Source of the DNA: Bolinopsis microptera
Lineage: Eukaryota > Ctenophora > Tentaculata > Lobata > Bolinopsidae
Assembly: GCF_026151205.1 (NCBI RefSeq)
Contig: NC_087073.1
Location: 12,121,578 to 12,185,577 of the forward strand
Reading direction: 5' to 3'
Length of the DNA: 64,000 nucleotides
The notes under the pieces are model-generated. The model did no database searches. It saw only the letters and a list, made by a program, of their open reading frames with translations, and was not told where the DNA came from. Made by a program: the position numbers and the translations under genes. Below are positions 12,801 through 23,019 of this stretch, piece by piece (the first letter of the stretch is position 1; every line of letters starts with the position of its first letter).

Positions 12801-15800
12801 CTTACGAGACATCTGTCGCCAATTGAGGCGAGACAATCGCTAACTTTAATTCAACTACTGTACCCACATTACACCTACTGCACCCACATTACACCTACTG
12901 CACCCACATTACATGATCTATTTCATTAACGAACCTTACTGAGAACATCCCGGATAGTGACCTGATCTCTCTTACTGAGTGCTACTAGTAGGGGGGGGGG
13001 GCCAAGTGGATATTTGTAGATATTTGTAGATTAATGTAGAATGGATAATCCACGAAAAAAGTGGATGACATTCTACAAATTTATACATTTATCTCCAAAA
13101 ATTCAGTAGAATTTCTGGGCACATATTTGAGATTACATTTTTTGTAGATAAATGTAGATATTTGTAGATTATTGTCAATGGATAATTCACGAAAATTCTA
13201 CAAATTCTACAAATTTATAAATTTATCTCCAAAAATTCAGTAGAATTTCTGGGCACATATTTGAGATATACATTTTTTGTAGATAAATGTAGATATTTGT
13301 AGATTATTGTCAATGGATTTATGGATAATTCACGAAAAAAGTGGATGACATTATCCAAATATCTACAAATATCCACTTGGCCCCCCCCCCTACTAGTAGT
13401 AGTGAGTGTACGAAACAAGCGTCAGACACTGAGACACTTACAGCGTCGCCAATAAAATAATGCGTTCTCATGCTTTGGAACAATTTATCTTGTTACACAA
13501 AAACTAATTATTTGGGCTAAATTAGAGGTTGTAAAATGTACATCATTGATTGTATCGAACAAAAGGAATTACAATATTAACCATTTGTTATTAATGGGGA
13601 TGACCACTGACCATCTGATAATGAGGCTATAAATCTTGATATTTATTCTTGAAAATAGCTAATTTTTATTTGAAGACTAATCAAGACTTACAGTCACAAT
13701 GAAGTTATAGATATAAGCGCTATTCGACTAAGTTTAAAGTTAATCATTTCTATGAAATTGAGTATTTAATGAAGATTCAATTAATTTTGGCGAGTATCCA
13801 AGCCAGTAACCACTTGCTTGTTGTCATCCTCTAAAACTCAGCTTATTAAGGTTGAAGGGAGAGTTCAATGTTCTAGAAGGTTAAAGAATTGTCGGATCTA
13901 TAATTATACGGTGAAGTGTCAACGTGGTATACAATAGTACGATACATGAGTTAATCAGATTATGCTAATTGTCACTAAAATTTAACGGATTAATACCGAT
14001 AATTCAATTTCCTCTTCAAGATACAAAATTGATCACATGAAATTTCCGGCAAGCTCCTCTAATAAAAGTACCGCCTTTTATCTGACCTTTTAAACTAAGA
14101 TACAAATATAACCGTATCTTCAAAGTTAGCGCATTATATAAATACCCCGTGTGTTGTGTGCGTGTAGTGCATTGCTTCTTCTAACTACAATTCAGAGTCC
14201 TTTATAAATGACCCTGACTAAAGACAAAACATTCTTCATGTAACACGAACTTTAGAACTGTAATGAGAATGTCGCAGCGAAATAGGAGTCAAACTGTTCA
14301 TTTCTTTAGTCGCTCAACATGTACCGGGGTTTAGAGAAGAGCTCAAACAAAGTACTGGAATCTCTTTAGGGTGTCAAAGAATTGGCCTCTGGTCAAAGTA
14401 TCTGAAGATTTCAGTTTTTCCGTCTGTGGTATTAGACAACAGACGTGCCGACACCAAATGAGATTTGAGTTTAATACTTTATATTGTACTCCCAAAACTT
14501 AGACTTAACAAATTCACTTATCATGTACTTTTAAGGTGGCGAAATCGGCGAAGCGCGTCAGAAAGAGTGGAAATTGGTTAACTGTTATTAGAGATTAGAC
14601 AGCTTGGAACTGATTTGAACGGAACGCAGAAACCCACCAGAAGTTAGACTGCTTTTCAATGGTCCCATTCAGCAAAATGAAATCATGCTCAACCAACAGC
14701 TGATAAGTCTGACAGGTATTTGGAAATTGAGCTGATTAGGGTTTGAACGTTTACACAAACTTTCATGGATTGTATGAAAATTAAAACCTAGTTTTTGGAC
14801 GAATGACAAGTTCTGATTTAAACTCTGGCTCCAGAAAAGTGAAGAGTTCGACCCCGCGATTCAGAATGGGTTATATTTATAGATTCCTCATTCAAACGTC
14901 ATTATTTCACTTAAATCACTTGAAATGGCAGCTGCGGCAGTGCCCTTAAGAAGATTAACATGTCCCCAATAATATAATGTACCCTGCAGTACACTGATAC
15001 GGGGAAGGTATACAGATTTACCAGCTAGACACATATTAGCCCCAATATAACCACCGCTCCATTTTGCGGTTCAGGATGTCTGAAACCACAAGGGATACAC
15101 TATGAAACACTAGTTTTTGTCAGCTCCGATTTATAATTCTTACACTTACTCAGTAGTCAGTAAACGTATCAGATTTTGATACTCTTTTTAAAAGCTTTAA
15201 TTAATAACAAGTCAGGGCAGCCTCGCCCCGCTCAAATTCTCCAAATTAATCCAGTTAATTGGGTCAGATTGACAGTTAATTATTGTTAATGGGCTGCACT
15301 TCAGAGGGGCTGTTTTCCTGTAGTGCTGGGGTGAAGGAGGGAGCCCGGATACAGTCTGACTCGTTAACTGTCTACTGCATGGGGGGAGACAATGAGAGAA
15401 AAAGCGGACAAAACTGTGTCTAGATGTTTCATGGACTGGGAGTATCGTGAAAAATGTTTTATCTATTGTTTTTACTATTGTTTTAACTCTTTTTCAAAAA
15501 AGTAGGAAATTTGAGCTTTTGTAAACCTGACAATACATGTAAATTATTGCCCAAAATGCGTGGGAAATTTGATGAATTATTTATTGATGGGGTGCAAATT
15601 GGACATGTCATTTACACTAAAAGTGGCACTTTACTGCCTCTTCCGTGTTCTCACCCCACTGAGAAAATCCTTTTCCTAAATTCTTGGCTGGGTAACTCAA
15701 CCATGTGAGTAGATTTGTCTGAAGAATTAAACATAAGTAGTTACTGAGTTTCACAAAGTGCACAGACGCTTGACCACAGCTTGGGTTTAGCATATTAAGC

Positions 15801-18800
15801 AGTCACGTGTTTCAATACTTGCGGTCGGACCCGAACAGCTCCACCTTCGTCTAATTGAAGAAACTGATCTCTCGTGTTTAACTTCCTGTTTAACTTCTTT
15901 GACTAAATTCTTCAAACTGTGAAGTGTGATCAAACTTGAGTAGTCCAATTCGTGTTTAAATTTCGTGGAAGGGTACGGACGCGGTCCCAATATTTGCATA
16001 GAGGTACGAGGTGGCCCCAACATTGTGAGATTTTGGATATCCGATAAACTAATAATCTCAGATGGTATGCAGCACGAAATTCCATGATTTTCAAATTAAA
16101 CGTACATCTCAATATAATTGTATCTAATCTAGTTACCTGACGTAGAGAAAAGCTCACAGGACATGACAATTGCTATTTGTGCGGTGCTATTTTGAGTGCT
16201 TAACAAGTGCTATTTGATCCTGGATATACCGCAGTGAAACTAATCTAGACAGAGGCTGAGAGTTGCGACAGGACTCATGTTAAGTTCACGTAGTGAGCGG
16301 TATCCTGATCTCATCGATATACGGTAACTAGGGGGGATGCAATCACTAAATTTGACTTAATTGGGATAAAAGTTAACGTCAGTTATTGTTTCCCCTTCTT
16401 TATCAATATCATTCATCTGCATCCTCAAACGCTTCAAATTGCACAATTAGATTTCTTTCATATTTGGCAACATTCAATGAATAAGACTAATCGGCCATAT
16501 TTTTATAGTCCACAATAGTGGAGTTGCATCCCCCCTTAACTTATCATTCACTTTTACAGCACCCTACGGGCGGCTTCTCATCGCCTTAACACCAATCAAG
16601 AGAATGGGTCTAATCGAGTTGAGAGTTTGGTAATATAAACGTATAGTTGGTTAACGCATTGCAAGGTTCCGGTTAATTTTGTAAAGGTTGAAACTTGATA
16701 TGCACCAGCTGAGGGTAACAGATGGCACTGTTGCTACAGCTAGCTATTAGTAAATTCCTCATCTAAGCAATGTGGAGAGCAGGTCGAATCTGTGTTCTTA
16801 AAAGGAAAAAGTAGGGGGAATTACACCAGTATTAGTGTTGAAACATGGTAAAATTGGCCTTCGTAACGTTACATCACCATCAATTTCGTGTGTTTCATAC
16901 ACTATTCCAATAATTGGGACAATTATAAACCATTTGTTCTGTTCTAATCGCCAAATGATGTAACATATCTTCTTTGTTTCTTTGTCTCACATAAATAAGT
17001 TCATCCCAGCGAAAGCAGTTGTTCTAAATATTTTAAAACAACAATCTTGCCTTGCCCGGAGTGAACTATGATCAAATATAGACCCTGTCTACTGAGTAGC
17101 GTATTATATCGGCTGGTCATTAAGTACTTAAGTCATTATGTAATTATTGATGTGGTAAGGTAGGTTCCCAGCTCTGCAGGGAGATGTCTACTGACTTACT
17201 GAGCGCGGAGAGGAATCTATTTGTCGAGAGAGGAGGGATATGTGCTAACATGACAGTTATAGAAGTGCAAAGTGCAGTTTAGCACGTGCAATGTGTAGTT
17301 TAGCATGCAAAATTTGCAACTTAGCACTTGCAATGTGCACAGTAAGTGAGTAAGTGAATTGTGGGGACTCTATTTATAGAGACGTGTGACGGTTCGAATA
17401 ATAAATTATAGAATATATAGCGAAAGGATGGTACTCAAGATATTAGTGAAATGAATTATTAGAAAATCGAATTCCAGCTAGCCCGTTAAAAAATTATTGA
17501 TGTTGGTTTATTTCCATGAGGCATGATTTAAGCGGCATTTCTTATTAATTTATAGAATTTATAGCGAAAGGGTGGCACTTTTAATAACTTAACAGATAAG
17601 CGATATAAATTGTAGGATAATTGAATTATTTAGAGCTCAGGTCCTGGTTTTAAATAGATTATTAGTTGCGGTTGAATTTTGTTAAGTAAAGTTTAGTAAA
17701 GTTGGTTAGTAAAATTTAGCGGACCAACCTGTCTTCCACTTCACGGAGCTGCTTCATGATATCCCACTTGTCTGACTCCATGTTATCACGTTCCACAGAC
17801 ATACTATCTCGCTCGCTCAACAACCTGTCCCGCTCCAATATCAGGGGATCCTGATCCACCAACATCTTGTCACGCTCAGCGAGGGCCGCGTCACGCTCTG
17901 TTATCGCTGCTTCGTATCGGTTGTGGGATGTTGTTAGCTTCTCCTCACAGTCACCCACGTAGTTGTTCAGCTGAAAGTACTGGGTTGGAGGTTGTAGAAG
18001 GAAGTGGTTTTTAAGGAAGTGAAACCAGTGACAGGTGAAATTGGTTGGGAAGCCAAACAAATGCGAATATATTAGAATCTGTACTCTAAATATTTAATTA
18101 TCATCTAGAATAATTTCTCACATTGGTATCAGGGTAATCACCCCAGTGGAATAAATTTTAAATATGACTAGGAATCCATTTTGGGAAGAAAAAAAGGCTA
18201 TATATTTTTCGGCCGCTTTGCGGCCGACTTGTCACTGGTCAGCTCTTCTCCCAGGTCAAGATTAGTTTGAAATGCTTAACGTATCCATTAGAATAATTAC
18301 CGGATGAATATGCAATTGCAAATTTTGAAATTAAATAAAAAATTTCTGAGAATTCTTTAATTTATTTGAAACGCAAGGAAATATTTTTTAAAAGAACTAT
18401 ACAGCCTAGCCCACAGACATTTCCATACTATCCTTCACATTAACTCGGAGGATCGAGTTCCAAGATTCAACTATCATCAGCATGATGAACGATTCGCCAC
18501 TCTGAAAGTAGCTTCGACCTTGTGTCGATATTTATGGCCTGACTCTGGATCTGAAGCTTGCTTCTGCCAGGTTAGATACAATACTGGACAATAAACAATG
18601 ATAAACTGCGGGATAGGGATGTATAATGGAGGGGGTTGTCTGCACTGTACTCTAGATGATCTAGGATGTGAAACTTGCTTAAGCCTAGAACACACGAGTT
18701 CCCCTGATATAGTAGCAATGGCTAGATTCACTTCCTTCCCACTTGCACTGTTGTTGACTTGTAGCTACAATATTAAATTGATTCGTGGAAATCGGTCTCG

Positions 18801-21067
18801 GATGTGAAGCTTCCTTAAGCGCCAAACCCTGAGAATACTGTATTACTCGAACTTCGAGAATTTTCTAAATGAATCTAGACTAAAGGAGCCAACTTGAATC
18901 CATAAAATTTTGAATGCTACATTTTAAAATACCGCTCTATATTTACACCGTTCACCAGTTAATATGGCAGGGAGGATTGGGAGGATTCATATTAGATTGT
19001 CGATTGTTTAAGATTAACTTGATATTTTAGCGTATCAGAGCTGAAATTTTGCATGACTATTTCAAATGACTATTTTACATGACTATTTTTTCATATTCCG
19101 GGATGTTGAGGAAGGAGGAATGGATAGCTCGCGTTTTCTGCGCGTTTTTTGGTGTCTGAATGCGCAAAAAATAGTCAAGCAATCTTATAGGTAAGAAATA
19201 GTCATGGAATCTAGGAATGCGCTCGATTCGAACTTCGAGTCGATAAAATGATGTAACATCGCGTTAGCCCTGAGAGCGACCAATTTTGATTTAATTTTAA
19301 ATTAATGTGAATATTTTTTCTACAAGAATCTTTTTTACCGGTTATCAACAAATTTTGACTAGGTGTTAAATTCCTGGACGCCTGACTATTTGCCACTGGG
19401 GTAATCACTCAATATTCTTTTTAAAAGTCGACAAATTTCTTATCAAGATATCAGAAGATAGGTATTTATGCTGAAATAATTTCATACCAATTTCCATGCT
19501 GCCAGCCGACAGCTCTCATGTCATTAAGGATGGTCATGTCATTTATCCAAAATGATTTAACCAAATAGAAAAAAAGCGTACGACATAAACCTGTTTTTGT
19601 TTGTCCTCCAGGATGCCGTGGATAATCCTGATTTTCTCCACAAGATCAGCCCTATCAACCACAAGTTCCCGTTCCCGTGTTTTGCAGACTAACAACTCCT
19701 TCTCTAACGAGGAAATGTACAGCTCTGTTCTATCTTGTTCTGTTAGACTCAGCTGCACCTGAACGGCAGCGTTAACAGGACGAAAACTATTTGGCAAACA
19801 ATTATCTGGCACACGAAAACACCGAAACATTTCTGAGTCTAAGTAAAAAACACGGTGGCTTGGTTGAGTCATCAGTATGCGCGAGGATGATTAAGAAATA
19901 AACAGTTCTGGTTCACAGAATTTTTCTTCAACAACTTTTTAACTGTCCTCCTACAACTCACAGCCACCCGAAGTAAATGATCACTCCTACACAAAACACA
20001 ACATCATTAAGCTGTGAAAACTCCGCCCATTCACAATTAAAGTAACGTTCAAACATCTGGAACTTTCAACTCACGTTATACTGATTCCTGGTTTGTTTAA
20101 TCATTCCTTCCTCCTCCAAAGTAGGCTGGTAAGTTATTCCTGATCCTCTAATTAGCGTACCAGAGCCTTCCTCACCCTCCCTAATCTAAATAAATTCTAA
20201 TGTTAATGAATGAATTTGTCTAATGTCACGGATTAAAGTCACTAAATAGTAAATATGAAACAATCTTTCAAATGTTGAGCCTAGTAATCACGTGATTATG
20301 AGGCATGGGCGCTACTTAGGAGGCTCATTGATCTATCAGAAATTGATCTCATCTATTATGAAATTAAAGAATTAAATTAAAGAATGGTTCAAAATATGTC
20401 ACACCTGATTATTATCCGGAAGACCAATTCCTTCGTCATCAGATAGTCTACTAAGCTTGTTGGGATCGTCTATGTGTAAATATGCGTCCTGGATAAATTA
20501 TTCATGTTATTTAGGGTTAAAGACTAAATTTTAAAAGCTGTCTTACATCGAAAATAATTATTGAAACGAGGAATATTCAAAGTAACTGCACTTATTCTAC
20601 GAGATGACTATGATAACTGAGAATAATTGAACTCACTAAGTCTGAGATAGAATTCTGAGTTTGCTCTTTGTTACTGCTATTATTATCAATAGAGGCATCT
20701 GTTCTTTCCAACTCGTCACTTATCTGATTATGTACCTCATTCAAGCAGTCCTCTAATTCCTGGGTAAATTATACAATTATTAATTGTCCATTTAAAAACA
20801 AAGACATTCTAAATTGCTCCGCAAGATGTAAATTTTCAACATTAAGACAAGTGAATTTCATGTTCCAACCTGGAGATAACCAGAACAGTCCTCATCATCA
20901 ATTGCTCCAGCAAAAGAGTCGAAAGTTATCGACTGGTCTACTCTATCTTTGCTGCATTTCAAAATCTGATGCAGTTGAGACAGTTCATTCAACCTCGTCT
21001 GATTTTGCTCTCCGTCGAGCAAACTGTCAATGATGTTAAGAGCATGATCAAAATCTTTCATTGACAT
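610..21067 (-). CDS. KAZN: Kazrin orthologue, 13 coding exons (coiled coil plus three SAM domains)
   Basis: Kazrin is a cytoplasmic and nuclear adaptor linked to desmosomes/periplakin, actin and endosome traffic in animals. Exons, read from the start: 21067-20870, 20759-20637, 20488-20405, 20185-20075, 19758-19591, 17970-17729, 11602-11521, 11290-11009, 9974-9867, 5644-5450, 2936-2733, 1542-1344 and 821-610, stop TGA at 612-610. All have AG/GT borders and the phases join without a break into about 735 codons; human long kazrin is about 775 aa. The coiled coil (residues about 173-336), a basic patch PKKRKPR (about 401-407) and SAM1 (about 434-510), SAM2 (about 514-590) and SAM3 (about 600-660) lie in the family order. 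Diagnostic matches to kazrin include VKSGK-VLLSLSD, GRVLNSLTRKD and SGIHGAV. An in-frame TGA lies just upstream of the chosen ATG. Liprin-beta is related but fits less well. Confidence 0.93.
1344..1542 (-). CDS. KAZN: Kazrin exon 12 (SAM3)
   Basis: Sixty-six codons plus one base: VWTTGRCAEWLISIDLKEH, SGIHGAV and RKVLRRHMEQEIAG. It aligns with VWTNQRVLKWVRDIDLKEY, SGVHGAV and ILRRHLAEEM of the human protein. The phase-1 donor joins the last exon. Confidence 0.93.
2733..2936 (-). CDS. KAZN: Kazrin exon 11 (SAM2)
   Basis: Sixty-eight codons beginning GTFRENLVDGRVLNSLTRKD and including SLGIELLAKYSYDLEKL and KRAGCQNIDRD. The last element corresponds to RRARCETQNTD of human kazrin, a family-specific signature that separates it from liprins. 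Confidence 0.93.
5450..5644 (-). CDS. KAZN: Kazrin exon 10 (end of SAM1, start of SAM2)
   Basis: Sixty-five codons, phase 0 at both ends: VLLSLSDNDIQTGF, HKRKLRLALEDVR, LDHWWVVNEWLPSIGL. The match to human kazrin covers VLLSLSDEDLQ, HRRKLRLAIEDYR and LDHHWVAKAWLNDIGL. It has no start codon of its own and is recognisable only by homology and splice sites. Confidence 0.93.
7928..8415. mobile_element. hAT-like non-autonomous DNA element with 8-bp TSD
   Basis: The element starts CAGGAGGTGACCGGG and ends with its exact complement CCCGGTCACCTCCTG. It is flanked by identical 8-bp copies of TCTTTGGC at 7920-7927 and 8416-8423. Eight-base target duplications and a CAG start are typical of the hAT superfamily. 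The 488-bp interior has no coding capacity and is filled with GACCGG arrays in both orientations. It sits in kazrin intron 9. Confidence 0.85.
7955..8405. repeat. GACCGG-type subterminal repeat arrays
   Basis: Blocks of tandem GACCGG and inverted CCCGGT occur at about 7958-7990, 8008-8074, 8232-8310 and 8332-8405. Subterminal arrays of short motifs are usual transposase-binding regions in hAT elements (family knowledge); the motif reaches into the TIR itself. Confidence 0.75.
8467..8545. repeat. Tandem repeat with CACGTG cores
   Basis: Three units of about 26 bp read GTGAACCAACACGTGACACTT or a close variant, each with a palindromic CACGTG. Similar TCACGTGAC cores recur singly elsewhere in the first 9 kb (for example 1274, 1305, 4231, 4509 and 5073). 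Confidence 0.7.
9091..9150. repeat. AT-rich near-perfect hairpin
   Basis: Arms 9091-9118 and 9121-9150 are complementary over about 28 bp with one 2-base bulge and a 2-base loop. It could be a small MITE core or a cruciform-forming palindrome. Confidence 0.75.
9290..9687. repeat. Long microsatellite: ACTAA units then CTTAACTAA units
   Basis: About 85 bp of ACTAA units passes into roughly 310 bp of a very regular 9-bp unit (CTTAACTAA), ending about 180 bp from kazrin exon 9. Homogeneous units suggest recent slippage expansion and length polymorphism. Confidence 0.92.
9867..9974 (-). CDS. KAZN: Kazrin exon 9 (start of SAM1)
   Basis: Thirty-six codons: VPMVRWKSEAVVAWLELV, then MPMYSKAC and ENVKSGK. 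It aligns with the first SAM domain of vertebrate kazrin almost residue for residue around WLE, MPMY, KAC and ENVKSGK. A 9-bp-unit microsatellite ends about 180 bp downstream of its 3' splice-donor side. Confidence 0.92.
11009..11290 (-). CDS. KAZN: Kazrin exon 8 (Ser/Arg-rich linker with basic patch)
   Basis: Ninety-four codons. A Ser/Arg-rich stretch (SRTMSRSSSLRSKSSMGSK) is followed by an acidic run and then PKKRKPRIQFGLF. This matches in position the linker of human kazrin, which also carries a lysine-rich nuclear-localisation signal and a phosphorylatable serine-rich region. The PKKRKPR patch looks like a classical monopartite nuclear import signal (inference). Confidence 0.88.
11521..11602 (-). 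CDS. KAZN: Kazrin exon 7 (end of coiled coil)
   Basis: A short exon of one base plus 27 codons. Its sequence CESLQQEVKFRDSAIKSLQ continues the coiled coil. It follows a large intron of about 6.1 kb and precedes one of only 230 bp. The phase fits both neighbours, and the other two frames hit stops. Confidence 0.85.
12855..12914. repeat. 20-bp tandem repeat, three copies
   Basis: Three nearly identical units of CACCCACATTACACCTACTG, the first with one change and the last truncated. Confidence 0.8.
12991..13390. mobile_element. Non-autonomous inverted-repeat element with G-run ends
   Basis: The ends are G10-11 CCAAGTGGATATTTGTAGAT and its complement. Both flanks read TACTAGTA (12983-12990 and 13391-13398), an 8-bp duplication consistent with hAT-type integration, although that octamer is itself palindromic. 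The 400-bp interior is non-coding and contains a direct duplication of about 130 bp. Confidence 0.75.
13069..13330. repeat. Internal direct duplication inside the 12991-13390 element
   Basis: A unit of about 130 bp containing CAGTAGAATTTCTGGGCACA and GTAGATATTTGTAGATTATT occurs at about 13069-13190 and again at about 13205-13316 with few differences. Confidence 0.7.
16330..16536. mobile_element. 207-bp non-autonomous element with 5-bp TSD
   Basis: The termini are AGGGGGGATGCAA and the complement TTGCATCCCCCCT. The flanks are TAACT at 16325-16329 and again at 16537-16541. There is no coding capacity. The superfamily is not clear from 13-bp ends and a 5-bp duplication. Confidence 0.75.
17262..17340. 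repeat. Degenerate short tandem repeat (GTGCAAT / TTTAGCA)
   Basis: Four imperfect units alternate GTGCAAxGTG and xxTTTAGCAC. A related GTGCAATGTGCAATGTGCAA run occurs at about 47885-47920. Confidence 0.55.
17729..17970 (-). CDS. KAZN: Kazrin exon 6 (ERD heptad coiled coil)
   Basis: Eighty codons plus two bases, opening LNNYVGDCEEKL. The centre is six consecutive seven-residue units, four or five of which begin ERD (ERDAALA, ERDKMLV, DQDPLIL, ERDRLLS, ERDSMSV, ERDNMES). The exon closes with KWDIMKQLREVED, which lines up with KWELRRQAKEATD of human kazrin. The split codon AG|G joins exon 7. Confidence 0.92.
19591..19758 (-). CDS. KAZN: Kazrin exon 5 (coiled coil, first part)
   Basis: Fifty-six codons, phase 0 at both ends. 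The residues run VQLSLTEQD...DLVEKIR..HGILEDKQKQ, aligning with the human segment that reads VQLAQKEQE...DLVSQMQQLYATLESREEQ. Together with exon 6 it forms the long N-terminal coiled coil through which kazrin self-associates and binds partners (family knowledge). Confidence 0.9.
20075..21067 (-). CDS. KAZN: Kazrin exons 1-4 (N-terminal acidic region)
   Basis: These four closely spaced exons (66, 41, 28 and 37 codons, all phase 0) encode residues 1-172. The start ATG at 21067 is followed two codons later by a second ATG; an acceptor-like CCCTAG lies about 25 bases upstream, so a 5' non-coding exon probably lies further away. The protein here is acidic and Asn/Asp/Ser rich (for example AIDDEDCSGYLQ). 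I see no close match to the vertebrate N-terminus, so this part rests on open frame and splice logic rather than on homology. For exon 4 the acceptor at 20187-20186 keeps the frame; a second AG four bases further on does not. Confidence 0.8.
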
Positions 21068-23008
21068 TTCTACATACCTACATCATTCTGGGCTAGGGAG
21101 GAAAACGAATTAAAAATATCTGTTTACCTTGATTTGAAAACCAATTTTGATCTGATAAATACAAATTCTTTGGGCTGAACAAACTTCTTGGTTGACCAAA
21201 TAAAGGCCAGACATATTGTACATTAGTTTGAAAGTTACAAATCAGAAAGTAAAATATACGTTACACACAAATTGCCACATATCAACAAATAATTGCTAAG
21301 AAATTGCTGTATTTTCTTACCAAAGTTAAGAGCTGATAAATTTCCAAAAACAATATTTTATGATACGCATCTGATGCACACCATTTTATGCCCACCAACC
21401 TCATGATCACTCTCAAGTCTCTCTCTCTCTCTCTCTCTGTTCTGGTAAACGGTTTCTGGCCTCCTACTTTAAGAGGGAGGTCTTATCACCGTGCCCACAG
21501 AATGCAACTCGGAACTCCTGCTAGCTGCACGCCAGGACTCCCAAAGTATATACGAAATCATAAATTAATAAATATCAATGCAACAGACCCCTGGAGTCTT
21601 GAAGCTGTCGCTACCTGGCTCAGAGCAAACCCACTTCCGAGATATGTCTCTATGCGGAGATGGGCCTAGGTTGAGTTCCTAGTGTGGGATTTAGCGAAAG
21701 TTCCTGGTGAAGAATCCAAGGAGGTTACCCAAAAGGGGTTTTCCCTATCCAGTCTTGTCGACTGTTCCACATATTTGACGATATGGTTGTAGTTTACAGT
21801 TTACTGTTGTTAAGGTAGAGTTCACCAATTATCCTCATTCTGAACGTCATGATCTGGATGCACTTGCAGCTTGCAGAGGAGGTGCTGGAGTTAAAACTGG
21901 TGCTGTTAAGTGCTTTAAATGCAGCTTGGGAATCTGAGAGGAATTAATGATTGATGGATCATGGAGATCCTAAGTTATCATTAGTCCAGATACTTGCCAT
22001 GTATAACGCTACGGGTATACGGGTACGATTTCCTCAATGAACCTGAAGAAGGGATGTCTGTTCTGTATTGTTACAATGTAATGTCGAGCTAAAAAAATGA
22101 ATCAAAAGTTTGAGTAATGCATTCGTTAAACGTTGTATGTCCTAATTGCATCCCCTAATCATTGCACTGATGTTTATTCCTGGTCCGGTTAGCTTTGCCT
22201 CTCAGAACTAAAGAGGTCTGCTATGCTTTACTCTCAAGTCTCATGAACAATATATTTAATATTCAATTAACCTGAATTGAATTTCTAGAACCACTCTGCT
22301 TTCAATTTTGTAAACTTTCTTTTATCTTTGTATTATCTGTTTTACATTTTCACTAAATTATTCCAAAACCAAAGTTGGAAGATAAGGTTGAATTTGGGTT
22401 GGGCACGACCTTATAATCTGAATCAAGCCATACCTAGAATAGCAAATAGAAAAGGAAAAGCCACTTCCTAGGCAATTGATGTTTATGATATTGAGTGGAT
22501 GCTTCTTTGGTTTAATTTCCTTAGAGTAACAAACATGGAGTAGCACCTAATAGCAATGATTCAAATTCAACCCAATTTGAATGCATAAATAAAATAGTAA
22601 TGATAAAGTAATTACCGAGATAACAGAAGTATTAAATTGTAGACAATCATCAAAACAACTAAAGGTAAACGGTAAAAAGCAAGATCTTGAGCAGTGTCAG
22701 TTTTCGAACTACATTTCATGAGGAGGACAGTGAAATAACAAAGGACGGTAAAAGTAAATTGTGGGTTTTTATATCACCCCTGGCATTTAATACAATCCAC
22801 GAAGGAGTGTCGTATTGTTGAATCTAAATATACTGTCTCGCCACAAATTAATCCCAGACAGGTAACTAGTTTTAAAAAAGAAATGACAGGTAACTAGTAC
22901 CATTTGAATAGAAATATTCATCTGAGTATGACAAAGTTGATGCGACGAAACCTTTATTTAAACAATACGGAAACAACTTAGCAGACTTATATCATTTAAA
23001 CAATTCAA
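21068..23008. other. Region upstream of kazrin
   Basis: It should contain the kazrin promoter and any 5' non-coding exon, but I could not place a transcription start. It holds a short TC run (about 21417-21438). A 93-codon plus-strand frame at 21388-21669 has no recognisable match. The remainder is AT-rich without visible structure. Confidence 0.4.
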
Positions 23009-23019
23009 TATGGCATTAT

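Larger units (their letters stand above)
11603..17728 (-). other. Kazrin intron 6
   Basis: A 6.1-kb intron. It holds a 20-bp tandem repeat (12855-12914), a 400-bp inverted-repeat element with 8-bp duplications (12991-13390), a 207-bp element with 5-bp duplications (16330-16536) and a GTGCAAT-rich repeat (17262-17340). A TATAAATA motif near 14135 has no recognisable gene after it. Confidence 0.6.

Noticed and set aside
14100..14260. TATAAATA promoter with a downstream ATG
   Set aside because: The ATG frame closes after 11 codons, and no exon-like sequence follows on the plus strand.
15511..16169. Overlapping 65-79-codon frames on both strands in kazrin intron 6
   Set aside because: No homology, no splice logic, and composition is like surrounding intron.
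610..21067. Liprin-beta as identity of the minus-strand SAM gene
   Set aside because: SAM order is shared, but the VKSGKVLLSLSD, RRA.C..QN.D and SGxHGAV segments and the coiled-coil match fit kazrin better.
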